Source of the DNA: Vibrio sp. 10N.261.45.E2 | GTDB lineage: Bacteria; Pseudomonadota; Gammaproteobacteria; Enterobacterales; Vibrionaceae | NCBI RefSeq assembly: GCF_002875705.1 | Contig: NZ_MCZZ01000025.1 | Coordinates: 40,691 to 104,690, forward strand | DNA: 64,000 bases | Direction of reading: 5' to 3' | Shown here: one piece after another, positions 1 through 7,948 of the stretch | Layout of the letters: every line of letters starts with the position of its first letter | Position numbering within the stretch: position 1 is the first letter of the stretch | Notes under the pieces: model-generated | Told to the model about the DNA's origin: nothing | The model's database searches: none | The model's input: only the letters and a program-made list of their open reading frames with translations | Made by a program: the position numbers and the translations under genes

Positions 1-1
1 T

Positions 2-187
2 GGCAAAGTGTACATCCAATTTTGGGGAACCGATTCTGCACCAATCACCGAAGATAAACGTGAAATCACGAGAGCAATCTATGAAGAGCATGGTTTTGGC
101 TTAATCGAAATCACGCCAGAAGACATCCCGAACCTAGACAGCGTACTTCCTCCATTATTGCGCCAATATGGTATCAAGGCGTACTAA
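2..187 (+). CDS. C-terminal fragment of an unidentified protein, possibly endonuclease-like
   Basis: An open frame enters from the left edge and stops with TAA at 185-187, leaving about 61 residues. The pattern YIQFWG, then a basic helix, then IYEEHGFGLIEI, then PEDIPNLDSVLP and a final GIKAY, recalls the C-terminal part of small restriction-like (PD-(D/E)XK or Vsr-like) nuclease folds, where a YxEYWG strand precedes a K-rich helix. That is a remembered pattern, not a proven match. The upstream part is outside the window, so neither domain content nor start can be judged. Confidence 0.5.
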   Translation, partial: GKVYIQFWGTDSAPITEDKREITRAIYEEHGFGLIEITPEDIPNLDSVLPPLLRQYGIKAY

Positions 188-418
188 GCGACTGAATCTA
201 GAGATTCCACCTCAATTAAGATCACATAAATCGAATCATTATGGACATTATTAACCATAGTGATTTGATATGTTCGCTATTTTTCCCGAGTCATTCTTCT
301 ATTATCTTACACCCATCGACTTGAGCTACCGCAGATACTCGATTTATTGGGGCATGTTCGATAACTATTTAGACGTTCAATCTATTGAGATTCGTTTAAA
401 TTCGTTATCCGTTTATTG

Positions 419-448
419 TTGACGTGACTGAACATAAAACCCTACAAC
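419..448 (+). promoter_or_regulatory. Possible sigma-70 promoter of the nitroreductase gene
   Basis: TTGACG at 419-424 is followed after 18 bp by TACAAC at 443-448, about 30 bp before the ATG at 479. The -35 is good and the -10 is fair. The rest of the 188-478 gap is AT-rich with no other feature I can support. Confidence 0.35.
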
Positions 449-478
449 ATTTATTCTTGATAGATATTAGGATTCAAC

Positions 479-1135
479 ATGACTCATCCAATCATTACTG
501 ATCTAAACACTCGTTACACAGCTAAAAAATACGATGCAGAAAAACGCATCTCTGCGGAAGACATGGAAGTAATCAAAGAAGCACTTCGTTTGTCAGCTTC
601 TTCTATCAACTCTCAGCCTTGGAAATTCATCATCATTGAGAGTGACGCAGCAAAACAACGCTTCCACAATACTTTCGAAAACATGTTCCAGTTTAACCAA
701 CCACATGCAAAAGAAGCGTCACACACGATCCTGTTTGCTTACGATCCTAAGTATACAAAAGAAAAATTCGCTAAGCGTGCAGATACAGAAGTAAGCTCAG
801 GTCACCTACCGGCTGAAATGTACGAGCAATTCTTAGGTGCTTACGCATTTGCAGAAATGAACACTGACGAAGCGGGTTTCAACGGTAACTGGACTAAGTC
901 TCAGGTTTACATCGCACTAGGTAACACGCTACACACACTAGCTCGTCTAGGTATCGCTTCAACACCTATGGAAGGTGTGGACGCTAAAATGATCAGCGAA
1001 GAATTTGCTGACGAACTAGAAGGTCACGTTGTTGATGTTGCACTCGCTATCGGCTACCACAAAGATGGCGAAGACTACAACTACGGTAAACCAAAAGCGC
1101 GTCTAGCTCTTGATGAAGTCGTTACTACGCTGTAA
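479..1135 (+). CDS. NAD(P)H-dependent nitroreductase, NfsB/FRase I family
   Basis: This 218-residue cytoplasmic flavoprotein probably binds FMN and transfers two electrons from NAD(P)H to nitroaromatics, quinones or flavins. The N-terminal TRYTAKKYD stretch and the RLSASSINSQPWKF stretch (about residues 37-50) match the FMN-phosphate and ring-binding segments of NfsB and of the Vibrio flavin reductase FRase I. LGIASTPMEG near residue 158 is the second conserved FMN segment. Length equals the family norm. The ATG lies after AGGA at about 470. The gene stands alone: a strong terminator follows, and norV begins 256 bp further on with its own sigma-54 promoter. The exact substrate cannot be read from sequence. 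Confidence 0.85.
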   Translation: MTHPIITDLNTRYTAKKYDAEKRISAEDMEVIKEALRLSASSINSQPWKFIIIESDAAKQRFHNTFENMFQFNQPHAKEASHTILFAYDPKYTKEKFAKRADTEVSSGHLPAEMYEQFLGAYAFAEMNTDEAGFNGNWTKSQVYIALGNTLHTLARLGIASTPMEGVDAKMISEEFADELEGHVVDVALAIGYHKDGEDYNYGKPKARLALDEVVTTL

Positions 1136-1168
1136 CAGCTGACACAAACAAATCGCACTGCTTTATTT

Positions 1169-1195
1169 GGCCAGACTCATGTCTGGCCTTTTTTG
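1169..1195 (+). terminator. Intrinsic terminator of the nitroreductase gene
   Basis: GGCCAGAC (1169-1176) and GTCTGGCC (1181-1188) form a perfect 8-bp stem with a TCAT loop, followed by six T residues. Confidence 0.85.
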
Positions 1196-1227
1196 TATCA
1201 GATATTCATCCAAGCAACTACCACTTA

Positions 1228-1283
1228 GTCATAAAGACACATTGGATGTATTTTGATTACAAAGATGAAGATGTCATAAAGAC
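1228..1283 (+). promoter_or_regulatory. Two putative NorR enhancer sites
   Basis: The same 11-mer GTCATAAAGAC occurs at 1228-1238 and at 1273-1283, 45 bp apart. Each fits the GT-N7-AC core known for NorR, the NO-sensing sigma-54 activator of norVW. They lie 56-111 bp upstream of the sigma-54 promoter, a usual enhancer distance. NorR promoters in enterobacteria have three sites; I find only two clear ones here. Confidence 0.7.
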
Positions 1284-1338
1284 ACACCACAGTGTTAAAA
1301 AACCAAACAAACATCAATAAAACAGCTACTTAAAAACA

Positions 1339-1354
1339 TGGCACAGCTAATGCA
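1339..1354 (+). promoter_or_regulatory. Sigma-54 promoter of norVW
   Basis: TGGCAC-N5-ATGCA keeps the invariant GG and GC dinucleotides exactly 10 bp apart. It begins 53 bp before the norV ATG. With the upstream GT-N7-AC repeats it indicates NO-induced, NorR/RpoN-dependent transcription. Confidence 0.75.
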
Positions 1355-1391
1355 ATGAGAGCCTTAGATATTTCAATAAGGTATTATCATT

Positions 1392-2900
1392 ATGACTATT
1401 CACGTTAAATCAAATGTTCACTGGGTCGGCGTCCACGATTGGGAAACCGAACACTTCCATGGTAAGGAATACCACATGAACAAAGGTACTAGCTATAACT
1501 CGTACCTGATCCGTGAAGAGAAGACCGTGCTTGTCGATACTGTCGATCATCGCTTTACTGAGCAATTCCTTGCAAACCTTGAGATGGAGATCGATATCAA
1601 CGACATCGACTACATCATTTGTCAGCACGCTGAAGAAGACCATGCAGGTGCCCTTTCAGCGCTATTAGCCAAAATTCCAAACACGCCTATCTACTGTACT
1701 GAAGCGGGTGTGAACTCGATTGTTGGTCACCACCACCAGCCAGACTGGAATTTCAGAACCGTAAAAACCGGTGACACACTTGATGTCGGTAACGGCAAGC
1801 AACTGATCTTCGTAGAGATGAAAATGCTGCACTGGCCAGACTCAATGGCTACCTACTTAACAGGTGACGAAATCCTGTTTAGTAACGACGCCTTCGGCCA
1901 GCACTACTGTGATGAGAACCTATTCAATGACCAACTAGACCAAGTCGAATTGCATGAACAATGTCTACGTTACTTCTCGAATATCCTGACTCCGTTTGCG
2001 CCGCTGGTAAAAGCAAAGATTGAAGAAGTACTGAGCTTAGGCGTGCCCATCGATGTTATTGCAACTTCTCACGGCTGTATTTGGCGTGACAATGCGACCC
2101 AAATCGTTGAGCAATATTACGAATGGTCGAAAGCCTACAAAGAAGATCGCATCACAATTGTCTATGACACTATGTCGAACAACACTCGCATGATGGCTGA
2201 TGCTATCGCTAAGGGGATCCGAAAAGGCAGCCCAGAAACGGCAATCAAGGTGTTCAATATTTCTAAGCACGACAAGAATGACATCCTTGCCAATATCTTC
2301 CGTTCAAAGGGTGTGCTCGTTGGATCATCGACCATGAACAATGTGATGATGCCGCAGATCGCAGCCTTGCTTGAAGAGATACACGGCCTTCGCTTTTCTG
2401 GAAAAAGAGCAGCAGCTTTCGGCTCTTCAGGTTGGACTGGCGGCGCAGTAAAACGCATTGATGCTCGCCTACGTGAAGCGAACTTCGAGGTTAGCGCACC
2501 ACAACACATCCACTGGAAACCTGACACAGACGCCCTTCGTCAATGCATCGATTACGGTATGACACTGGCTGAAGTTTGGCGCACAGATGCGAGTGAGGTT
2601 AGTGAACCTAAGCTAGTTGAGCGCAGCGTAAAGAAAATCGACACTCCAGACAATCAAACAGAGCAAGTGACAGCGCCAGAAGCGGTTACCCCTGACACAG
2701 AAGCACAACACACAGATGTACAGTCAGCTCACAGCGCAGACTGCACCTGTTGGCGCTGCACTGTTTGTGAATGGGTATACGACCCACAGCTGGGTGAACC
2801 CTACCAAGGCGTTGAACCGGGCACACCTTGGGCACAAGTGCCTGATGATTTTCTTTGCCCAGAATGCCATTTAGGTAAAGAAGTGTTTGTGGAGAAGTAA
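1392..2900 (+). CDS. norV: Anaerobic nitric oxide reductase flavorubredoxin
   Basis: NorV reduces nitric oxide to nitrous oxide in the cytoplasm under low oxygen, taking electrons from NorW. Three parts are visible. The metallo-beta-lactamase-like diiron domain carries H79, E81, D83 and H84 in QHAEEDHAG, and LHWPDS near residue 147. A flavodoxin domain begins near residue 254 ([12 protein letters not shown]). A C-terminal rubredoxin domain has CTVCEW and LCPEC cysteine pairs. At 502 residues it is somewhat longer than the E. coli protein; the extra length is a Pro/Glu-rich linker (about 395-450) before the rubredoxin. Its ATG follows AATAAGG. norW follows after 1 bp, so the two are co-transcribed. 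Confidence 0.95.
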   Translation: MTIHVKSNVHWVGVHDWETEHFHGKEYHMNKGTSYNSYLIREEKTVLVDTVDHRFTEQFLANLEMEIDINDIDYIICQHAEEDHAGALSALLAKIPNTPIYCTEAGVNSIVGHHHQPDWNFRTVKTGDTLDVGNGKQLIFVEMKMLHWPDSMATYLTGDEILFSNDAFGQHYCDENLFNDQLDQVELHEQCLRYFSNILTPFAPLVKAKIEEVLSLGVPIDVIATSHGCIWRDNATQIVEQYYEWSKAYKEDRITIVYDTMSNNTRMMADAIAKGIRKGSPETAIKVFNISKHDKNDILANIFRSKGVLVGSSTMNNVMMPQIAALLEEIHGLRFSGKRAAAFGSSGWTGGAVKRIDARLREANFEVSAPQHIHWKPDTDALRQCIDYGMTLAEVWRTDASEVSEPKLVERSVKKIDTPDNQTEQVTAPEAVTPDTEAQHTDVQSAHSADCTCWRCTVCEWVYDPQLGEPYQGVEPGTPWAQVPDDFLCPECHLGKEVFVEK

Positions 2901-2901
2901 C

Positions 2902-4071
2902 ATGTCGAACATTGTGATTGTGGGTGGTGGTTTCGCCGCCCTACAAACCATAAAGATGGTACGTAAGATTGATCAAGCTATCGCGATTACCATGATCACC
3001 GCCGATACTGGGGTTGAGTATAGTAAGCCGAATCTTTCACACGCGTTTAGCCAAGCACAAACACCGGAATCCATGACCGTTAATAATGCTCAGCAATTGG
3101 CTGAACAGTACAACGTCGTCATCAAAACCGGGGCTTTTGTCAGTGACATCGATACCAAGCAGCAGTGTGTTCATGTTGACGGGCAAACTGTCCACTATTC
3201 GAAGTTGGTATTAGCAACAGGCGCGACGCCTTTCATACCACCAGCAGAAGGGCTTAAACACAGTGAGACCATCACGTTAAATAGTTTAGAAGAGTTCGAA
3301 AAACACAAAGCTCAGATCGACGACGCTCAGCGCATCACTGTAATTGGCGGGGGCTTGATCGGGGTAGAGCTCGCATTCGACCTTCAAACAGCGGGTAAAG
3401 ATGTCACGATTATCGAACCCGCGAGTTATCTGTTGAACAGCCTTGTGCCGCCCTTTGTGTCACTCGAACTGGAAAGAGCGCTAACAAAAGCCGGGGTTAC
3501 CGTGGAAACAGACTCTGCGATTTGTCGAGCGACTTACTTACCCGATGGAGTAAGGCTGCAAACGACCGCTTCTCGATTGATACGAACGGATACCGTGATT
3601 GCCGCAGCAGGATTAAGGCCAAATACGGCTTTAGCAACGCAAGCAGGAATAGTGGTAAACCGAGGAATTGTGGTCGATGACACTTTGAAAACCAGTGCCA
3701 ACAATGTATACGCGATTGGTGACTGCGCTGAAATTGAAGGGCGTGTGATGGCTTATTTGCAGCCCGCCATTTTGTCGGCAAACGTGTTGGCGAAGCAGCT
3801 GATTATGGATAAAGGTGAGATCAAAGTGGGCGAAGCAAAGCTCAGCCTGCCTCATATGATCACCAAGGTGAAAACACCGAGTTACCCGATTCAGCTCGCA
3901 GGGCGTGATATTCACACCGCTCAGAGCTGGGAAACTCGATTCGATCCTAAAGGCATTATCGCTAAAGGCTTCAATGAAGATAACCAGCTGGTTGGATTCA
4001 TTGTCACGGGAGAGCATACCAAAGCGGTATTCCCTCTACTCAAGGAACTCCAAACGAGTTGCCCTGCATAA
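2902..4071 (+). CDS. norW: NADH:flavorubredoxin reductase
   Basis: NorW is an FAD enzyme that passes electrons from NADH to the rubredoxin domain of NorV. The N-terminal FAD Rossmann motif is IVIVGGGFAA, the NAD Rossmann motif is ITVIGGGLIGVE (about residue 145), and a late YAIGDCAEI gives the second FAD contact. Length is 389 residues. An in-frame ATG exists 15 bp upstream inside norV, but the ATG at 2902 is preferred: it has GGAGAAG 5-11 bp upstream and starts directly at the Rossmann strand. It lies 1 bp after the norV stop and ends at a strong bidirectional terminator. Confidence 0.93.
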   Translation: MSNIVIVGGGFAALQTIKMVRKIDQAIAITMITADTGVEYSKPNLSHAFSQAQTPESMTVNNAQQLAEQYNVVIKTGAFVSDIDTKQQCVHVDGQTVHYSKLVLATGATPFIPPAEGLKHSETITLNSLEEFEKHKAQIDDAQRITVIGGGLIGVELAFDLQTAGKDVTIIEPASYLLNSLVPPFVSLELERALTKAGVTVETDSAICRATYLPDGVRLQTTASRLIRTDTVIAAAGLRPNTALATQAGIVVNRGIVVDDTLKTSANNVYAIGDCAEIEGRVMAYLQPAILSANVLAKQLIMDKGEIKVGEAKLSLPHMITKVKTPSYPIQLAGRDIHTAQSWETRFDPKGIIAKGFNEDNQLVGFIVTGEHTKAVFPLLKELQTSCPA

Positions 4072-4095
4072 ACTGCAGAGCATTCGCTAGATAAT

Positions 4096-4125
4096 AAAAA
4101 AGCCAGTCAACTGACTGGCTTTCTT
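4096..4125. terminator. Bidirectional terminator between norW and gltS
   Basis: AGCCAGTCA (4101-4109) pairs perfectly with TGACTGGCT (4112-4120). An A-run precedes and a T-rich tract follows, so it can end transcripts from both convergent genes. Confidence 0.8.
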
Positions 4126-4173
4126 GTATTCATATTAGTGCGATGAGCTCATGTATTTAAGCAAAGGCGAACA

Positions 4174-5400
4174 TTAACCAATAAAAGAGATGTAACCTTG
4201 TAGGATAATCAGGTTAACGATATCAATGAAGAAAGCACCGACGATTGGCACTACCATGAACGCCTGTGGCGATGGACCAAAACGGTTCACCAAAGAGCCC
4301 ATGTTCATTACCGCTGTTGGTGTTGCACCTAGGCCGAAACCACAGTGACCACCCGCCATAACCGCAGCATCGTAGTTAGAACCCATTACTTTGAATGTCA
4401 CAAAGTAAGAGAAGAGCCCCAACACCACAGCTTGAACTGCAAGGATAACCAAGAACGGAATCGCAAGGTCAAAGATGTTCCAAAGCTTGAGACTCATTAG
4501 CGCCATTGCTAGGAATAGTGACAATGACACCGTACCAAGAATATCAACCGTTTCGCTGTCTGTTTTGTGCAACTTGGTCACTTCAAAAACGTTTGTGATG
4601 AACACACCGATAAACAACGCGTAAACGAAGTCTGGAATCATCAACCAAGAAATTTCAAAAGTCGCCACCCACTGCTCTAAGTACTTCGCACCTGTGATAC
4701 AGATAAGAAGGATGAACAACACTTCAATCACCTTCTTCGCCGTCACTTTGTCTTCTTCATACTCGTTGTAAGTAACCAGTTCAGGGAAACGTTCGTGCGT
4801 TTGCGTGCCAGTGCCATACTCAGATTCAAGCTGGTTTTTATCAATCAGCTTTTGCGCCACTGGGCTACCGATAATACCACCGATGATCAAACCAAAGGTT
4901 GCGGAAGCCATCGCGATTTCAAGCGTATTTGCAATACCAAATGTGTCTGCAAAAGTTTGAGACCAAGCAGCACCCGTGCCGTGCCCACCCGAAAGCGTGA
5001 TAGAGCCAGCAATCAAACCCATCAAAGGTTCAAGACCTAGTGCCGTTGCTAAGGTTACGCCTACACCGTTTTGGATAATGATGTAAACCGAAGCGACCCC
5101 TAAGAATAGGAATACCTTGGCACCACCTTTCATCAGCTGCGTGTAGTTAGCCGCAAGGCCGACCGTTGCAAAGAACATCAACATGAAGGTGTTCTGCAAG
5201 GGCAAAGAAAACTCAAGATCAAGGCCGTTAAAGTGCAGGGCTGTAATAGCAAAAGCGACAATCAAGCCGCCGACAATGGGCTCTGGGATGTTGTACTTTT
5301 TGAGAACCGGAAGCTTTGCATTGACGAAATGACCTAGAAACAAAACACTAATCGCGATTAGGAAGGATTCTAGTGGTCCAATTGAAATTAATTGATTCAT
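4174..5400 (-). CDS. gltS: Sodium/glutamate symporter
   Basis: This 408-residue inner-membrane protein has about ten hydrophobic segments and imports glutamate with Na+. Two Gly-rich repeats mark the family: GSITLSGGHGTGAAW around residue 135 in the first half and MAGGHCGFGLGATPTAVMN around residue 345 in the second. These are the inverted-repeat substrate loops of GltS. The ATG directly follows an AGGTTATAT stretch (minus strand). The gene is monocistronic, convergent with norW and followed by a shared terminator. Na+-coupled uptake suits a marine host. Confidence 0.92.
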   Translation of the reverse strand: MNQLISIGPLESFLIAISVLFLGHFVNAKLPVLKKYNIPEPIVGGLIVAFAITALHFNGLDLEFSLPLQNTFMLMFFATVGLAANYTQLMKGGAKVFLFLGVASVYIIIQNGVGVTLATALGLEPLMGLIAGSITLSGGHGTGAAWSQTFADTFGIANTLEIAMASATFGLIIGGIIGSPVAQKLIDKNQLESEYGTGTQTHERFPELVTYNEYEEDKVTAKKVIEVLFILLICITGAKYLEQWVATFEISWLMIPDFVYALFIGVFITNVFEVTKLHKTDSETVDILGTVSLSLFLAMALMSLKLWNIFDLAIPFLVILAVQAVVLGLFSYFVTFKVMGSNYDAAVMAGGHCGFGLGATPTAVMNMGSLVNRFGPSPQAFMVVPIVGAFFIDIVNLIILQGYISFIG

Positions 5401-5647
5401 ATAACCTCTATTTTTTTACGTTCTCATCTTCCCTAATGAGTCTAGTTTTATCTGTAATTATTTGTGCTGCTCTACCTATATTTATACAAACTGGAGAGAA
5501 ATTGTGGATTCGAAAAGCGAACACATTACTGCGAACACTTAGTGCCATGTTAGTAGCACGTTAACTTTTAAAGGAGATAAAAGGATTTGTGACAACAATC
5601 ACCTCCAAAAAGTTGAAAACGGCGTGAGTATTCTTGCCGCTGACTCT

Positions 5648-5694
5648 GCTTTTTTAGTACCTAAAAAAGCAAAAAGGAGCTATTGCTAGCTCCT
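5648..5694 (-). terminator. Terminator of yibL, with a second nested hairpin
   Basis: AGGAGCTA (5675-5682) pairs with TAGCTCCT (5687-5694). Read on the minus strand the hairpin is followed by TTTTTGCTTTTTT. Adjacent to it, GCTTTTTTAG (5648-5657) and CTAAAAAAGC (5661-5670) form a 10-bp inverted repeat. The remainder of the 5401-5716 gap is AT-rich and should hold the gltS promoter, but I see no clear box. Confidence 0.75.
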
Positions 5695-5716
5695 CTTTCA
5701 TCACCATCGCTGGTAA

Positions 5717-6073
5717 TTAGAATTTTTTCGGTGCGTAACCAGTCATAACCTCAATGCGAAGTTCTTTGCCGATCTTCGTCATTGGGTGAACAACTACCAG
5801 TCCTTTAACAGACTTTTTAAGTTTACCCATATCCGCTTGCTCAGCCTTAGTAATTTCACGGCTAAATGGCATATCAATCAGAGATTTACGCTCTTGATTC
5901 ACATCGTAGCTTTCTTTGTGTTTAAGCTGGGCAATTTTCTTAGTTAGCTTTTTAATCTCTTCCTCAAACTGACGAACAACAGGACGATCATTACGAGTTT
6001 TAGCAGCATCTAACTTGTGGCGACACTTGTCTAGACGGTTGTTAATTTGTTGAAGTTCGTTTTTAACACTCAT
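5717..6073 (-). CDS. yibL: YibL family ribosome-associated protein
   Basis: This small basic protein of 118 residues matches the YibL (DUF2810) family found associated with ribosomes in enterobacteria and vibrios. The N-terminal half (about 1-60) is a highly charged helix rich in Lys, Arg, Glu and Gln, likely a coiled coil. The C-terminal half carries MDIPF-like and KGLVVVHPMTKIGKELRIEVMTGY segments conserved in the family. Its molecular role is not established. It is transcribed alone, has a strong terminator, and is divergent from the DUF4344 gene across a 313-bp gap. Confidence 0.85.
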   Translation of the reverse strand: MSVKNELQQINNRLDKCRHKLDAAKTRNDRPVVRQFEEEIKKLTKKIAQLKHKESYDVNQERKSLIDMPFSREITKAEQADMGKLKKSVKGLVVVHPMTKIGKELRIEVMTGYAPKKF

Positions 6074-6386
6074 AATAATTTCCTAAGATTAAACAAGCCA
6101 ATTCGGATTGGGGCGCGGAGTATAGCACAAGGGTTCACTTGAACCGAAATTTATCTGTTCATTACCAACAGAAACGAATCACATCGATACCGAACATTCA
6201 TCTCACCTATTCTTTGTGGTGAGTCTCTAAAACAAATTATTCATTGATAGGATAGCGCCTACTTCAAAAATTGCAGTCCTCGATACATCAAAACTCCGTC
6301 TAAACTTATACTCTAACGCAATAAATAAATTAGGGCGCTCGCCCCAGTAACAGCTCCGATTCTCAGCATAATCAAAAGGATAGCCG
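6074..6386. other. Intergenic region between divergent yibL and DUF4344 genes
   Basis: These 313 bp contain no convincing gene. They should hold both divergent promoters. AAAGGATAGCC just before the ATG at 6387 supplies a ribosome-binding site. I see no repeat or strong hairpin. Confidence 0.4.
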
Positions 6387-7184
6387 ATGACATTATTGAA
6401 ACGAACACTGACCTACAGCCTAGCCCTGAGTTCAATGTTTGCCGCAACTTATGCATCTAGTGAACAAACAACCCAAAGTAACCTGATCGTCGAGTTCTCT
6501 GCCCCGCAAAATGCCGAAGAAGAGCAGCTCAAACGCGAGATACAAAACAGTGGCGTTAATGACACCGTGATTGACCTATCAAACCAACTTTTTATGTTTG
6601 AGAATCCATTAACCATTCAATACGGTGGGGAAGAAGGACCACTCTACGATCCACAAACGCATCAAGTGTTGATTCCCTATAGCTTTTACGCTGATTCAGT
6701 CAATTACTTTGAGAAAAACCAATACGAAAAAGAGTATGGAAAGTCGGCACAAACTGGCGCTATCGATACCTTATTACACACCCTACTGCACGAAGCTGGG
6801 CATGCGTATATCGAAGACCAGAACATTGCCATATTAGGTAAAGAAGAAGATGCCGTTGATAACTTGGCCACGGTGCTACTGCTTAACTACGTAGAGCATG
6901 GATCCGATGCCGCTATTAGCGCAGCAGACATGTTCGCTTTCGAGTCAGAAGATCGCCCGGAATATTACGACATGGGAGAATACATCGACGAACACAGCTT
7001 TGATCTACAACGTTACTTCTCCACCTTATGCTTGGTGTATGGCAGCGACCCTGATGCTTTTAAAAACTTGCTCGATGAAGTAGAAAACGACTACTTAAAA
7101 GATAGAAAAGAGTTCTGTGTCGAGCACTTTGACGTGATAAATGAAAATTGGCATCGGTATTTAAAAGAAAGTGACGATAGTTAA
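6387..7184 (+). CDS. DUF4344 family secreted metallopeptidase-like protein
   Basis: The 265-residue protein has a Sec signal peptide (basic start, hydrophobic run, Ala/Ser-rich end near residue 24) and is therefore probably periplasmic or secreted. HEAGH at residues 135-139 is a zincin HExxH-type site, and GKEEDAVDNLA (about 151-161) downstream provides the second conserved acidic helix of the DUF4344 family, likely the third zinc ligand. No substrate is known for the family. There is no lipobox Cys, so it is not a lipoprotein. The gene appears monocistronic. Function beyond putative zinc peptidase is inference. Confidence 0.75.
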   Translation: MTLLKRTLTYSLALSSMFAATYASSEQTTQSNLIVEFSAPQNAEEEQLKREIQNSGVNDTVIDLSNQLFMFENPLTIQYGGEEGPLYDPQTHQVLIPYSFYADSVNYFEKNQYEKEYGKSAQTGAIDTLLHTLLHEAGHAYIEDQNIAILGKEEDAVDNLATVLLLNYVEHGSDAAISAADMFAFESEDRPEYYDMGEYIDEHSFDLQRYFSTLCLVYGSDPDAFKNLLDEVENDYLKDRKEFCVEHFDVINENWHRYLKESDDS

Positions 7185-7204
7185 AAAGCAGTCTCGATGA
7201 CTAA

Positions 7205-7236
7205 AAAGCGGCTTTGGCATTAAATGCCAGAGCCGT
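7205..7236 (-). terminator. Terminator of the tautomerase-like gene
   Basis: CGGCTTTGGCAT (7209-7220) pairs with ATGCCAGAGCCG (7224-7235) with one G-U type mismatch. On the minus strand it is followed by CTTTTTAG. It may also end the plus-strand DUF4344 transcript, although no U-run follows on that side. Confidence 0.6.
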
Positions 7237-7265
7237 GATTGGATAGTTTGGCTTAAGTCTTACGT

Positions 7266-7307
7266 TTTAAGAGTTAAGAGTTAAGAGTTAAGAGTTAAGA
7301 GTTAAAA
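7266..7307. repeat. Heptamer tandem repeat (GTTAAGA)n
   Basis: Four perfect GTTAAGA units (7273-7300) are flanked by a partial unit on each side. They sit directly before the stop codon (minus strand) of the tautomerase-like gene at 7310, in non-coding sequence. Confidence 0.85.
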
Positions 7308-7309
7308 CC

Positions 7310-7696
7310 CTAGACCTTCACTTTATACTTCAGATCTTGTGCTTCATCGCCCGTCATACCTCGGAATCCCCAGCAGTGCGATGGCTGTTCTTTAATGGTG
7401 ATTTCTATATCAATAGGAGAGATAGCTAACTGCTTCTCTATTTCCGAAAATATCTTCTTAATTAAGCGCTTCTTAGTATTTACCGCTCGACCTTCCATCA
7501 TATTAATTTCAATGACGGTATAGGCTTCCGTTCTTCCCTCTGGATAAAAGAAGTCGTCTCGTTCCAATGGCACAAATCGATGTGCTCGCTTGTCATCGGG
7601 TAAACCCATCTCACTATTCAAGCACTGCTGCAACACATTTGAGAGCTGCAACTTAATCGGATTTAAACACTCTTTGATACCATAAATAACAATCAT
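7310..7696 (-). CDS. Tautomerase-fold family protein lacking the N-terminal proline
   Basis: The 128-residue protein resembles the longer tautomerase family (Tautomerase_2 type): a beta strand at the N-terminus, then LPDDKRAHRFVPLERDDFFYPEGRTEAYTVIEI, then EGRAVNTKKRLIKKIF, and a C-terminal SHCWGFRGMTGDEA box. Members normally act by keto-enol isomerisation through Pro-1 exposed after Met removal. Here the start reads M-I-V-I, or M-V-M-I from an ATG two codons upstream; neither gives Pro. The ATG at 7696 is preferred because AAGGA lies 6 bp before it, whereas it abuts the upstream ATG. Catalysis by the usual mechanism is therefore doubtful. Confidence 0.7.
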   Translation of the reverse strand: MIVIYGIKECLNPIKLQLSNVLQQCLNSEMGLPDDKRAHRFVPLERDDFFYPEGRTEAYTVIEINMMEGRAVNTKKRLIKKIFSEIEKQLAISPIDIEITIKEQPSHCWGFRGMTGDEAQDLKYKVKV

Positions 7697-7885
7697 GACC
7701 ATTCCTTTGATGCGATGTTAGGTATAGAAGAACGTTAGATAGAAGCACCTTCTGGCAACTATCCATTCGCTTACTATTTGTACATATATTACCTAATGAC
7801 GCGCATGAAAAAAGGCAAAAACAATGAATTTATGAACAAGTGCAACAAAATACCTATCCCTTTACAAACATAAGCCAAAGCGAAT

Positions 7886-7913
7886 TGATCGAACACCACC
7901 CTATCCGCGTATA
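7886..7913 (+). promoter_or_regulatory. ECF11-type (RpoE/ChrR) promoter upstream of the LON-domain gene
   Basis: TGATCG (7886-7891) is followed after exactly 16 bp by CGTATA (7908-7913). The boxes and spacing nearly duplicate those before the ECF sigma gene (TGATCC-N16-CGTAGT at 8621-8648) and fit the TGATCC...CGTA consensus I recall for ECF11 sigma factors. The -35 differs at one base. Confidence 0.6.
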
Positions 7914-7948
7914 TCTTCTCAAATCACATTCGAACTAAGGAGTGCTAT

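Noticed and set aside
2162..2527. Long minus-strand frame inside norV
   Set aside because: It overlaps the well-supported norV, has no ribosome-binding context or recognisable domain, and is read as an antisense shadow.
7703..7948. CRISPR or repeat array in AT-rich gaps
   Set aside because: No regularly spaced repeats of 20 bp or more occur here or elsewhere except the short repeats already listed.
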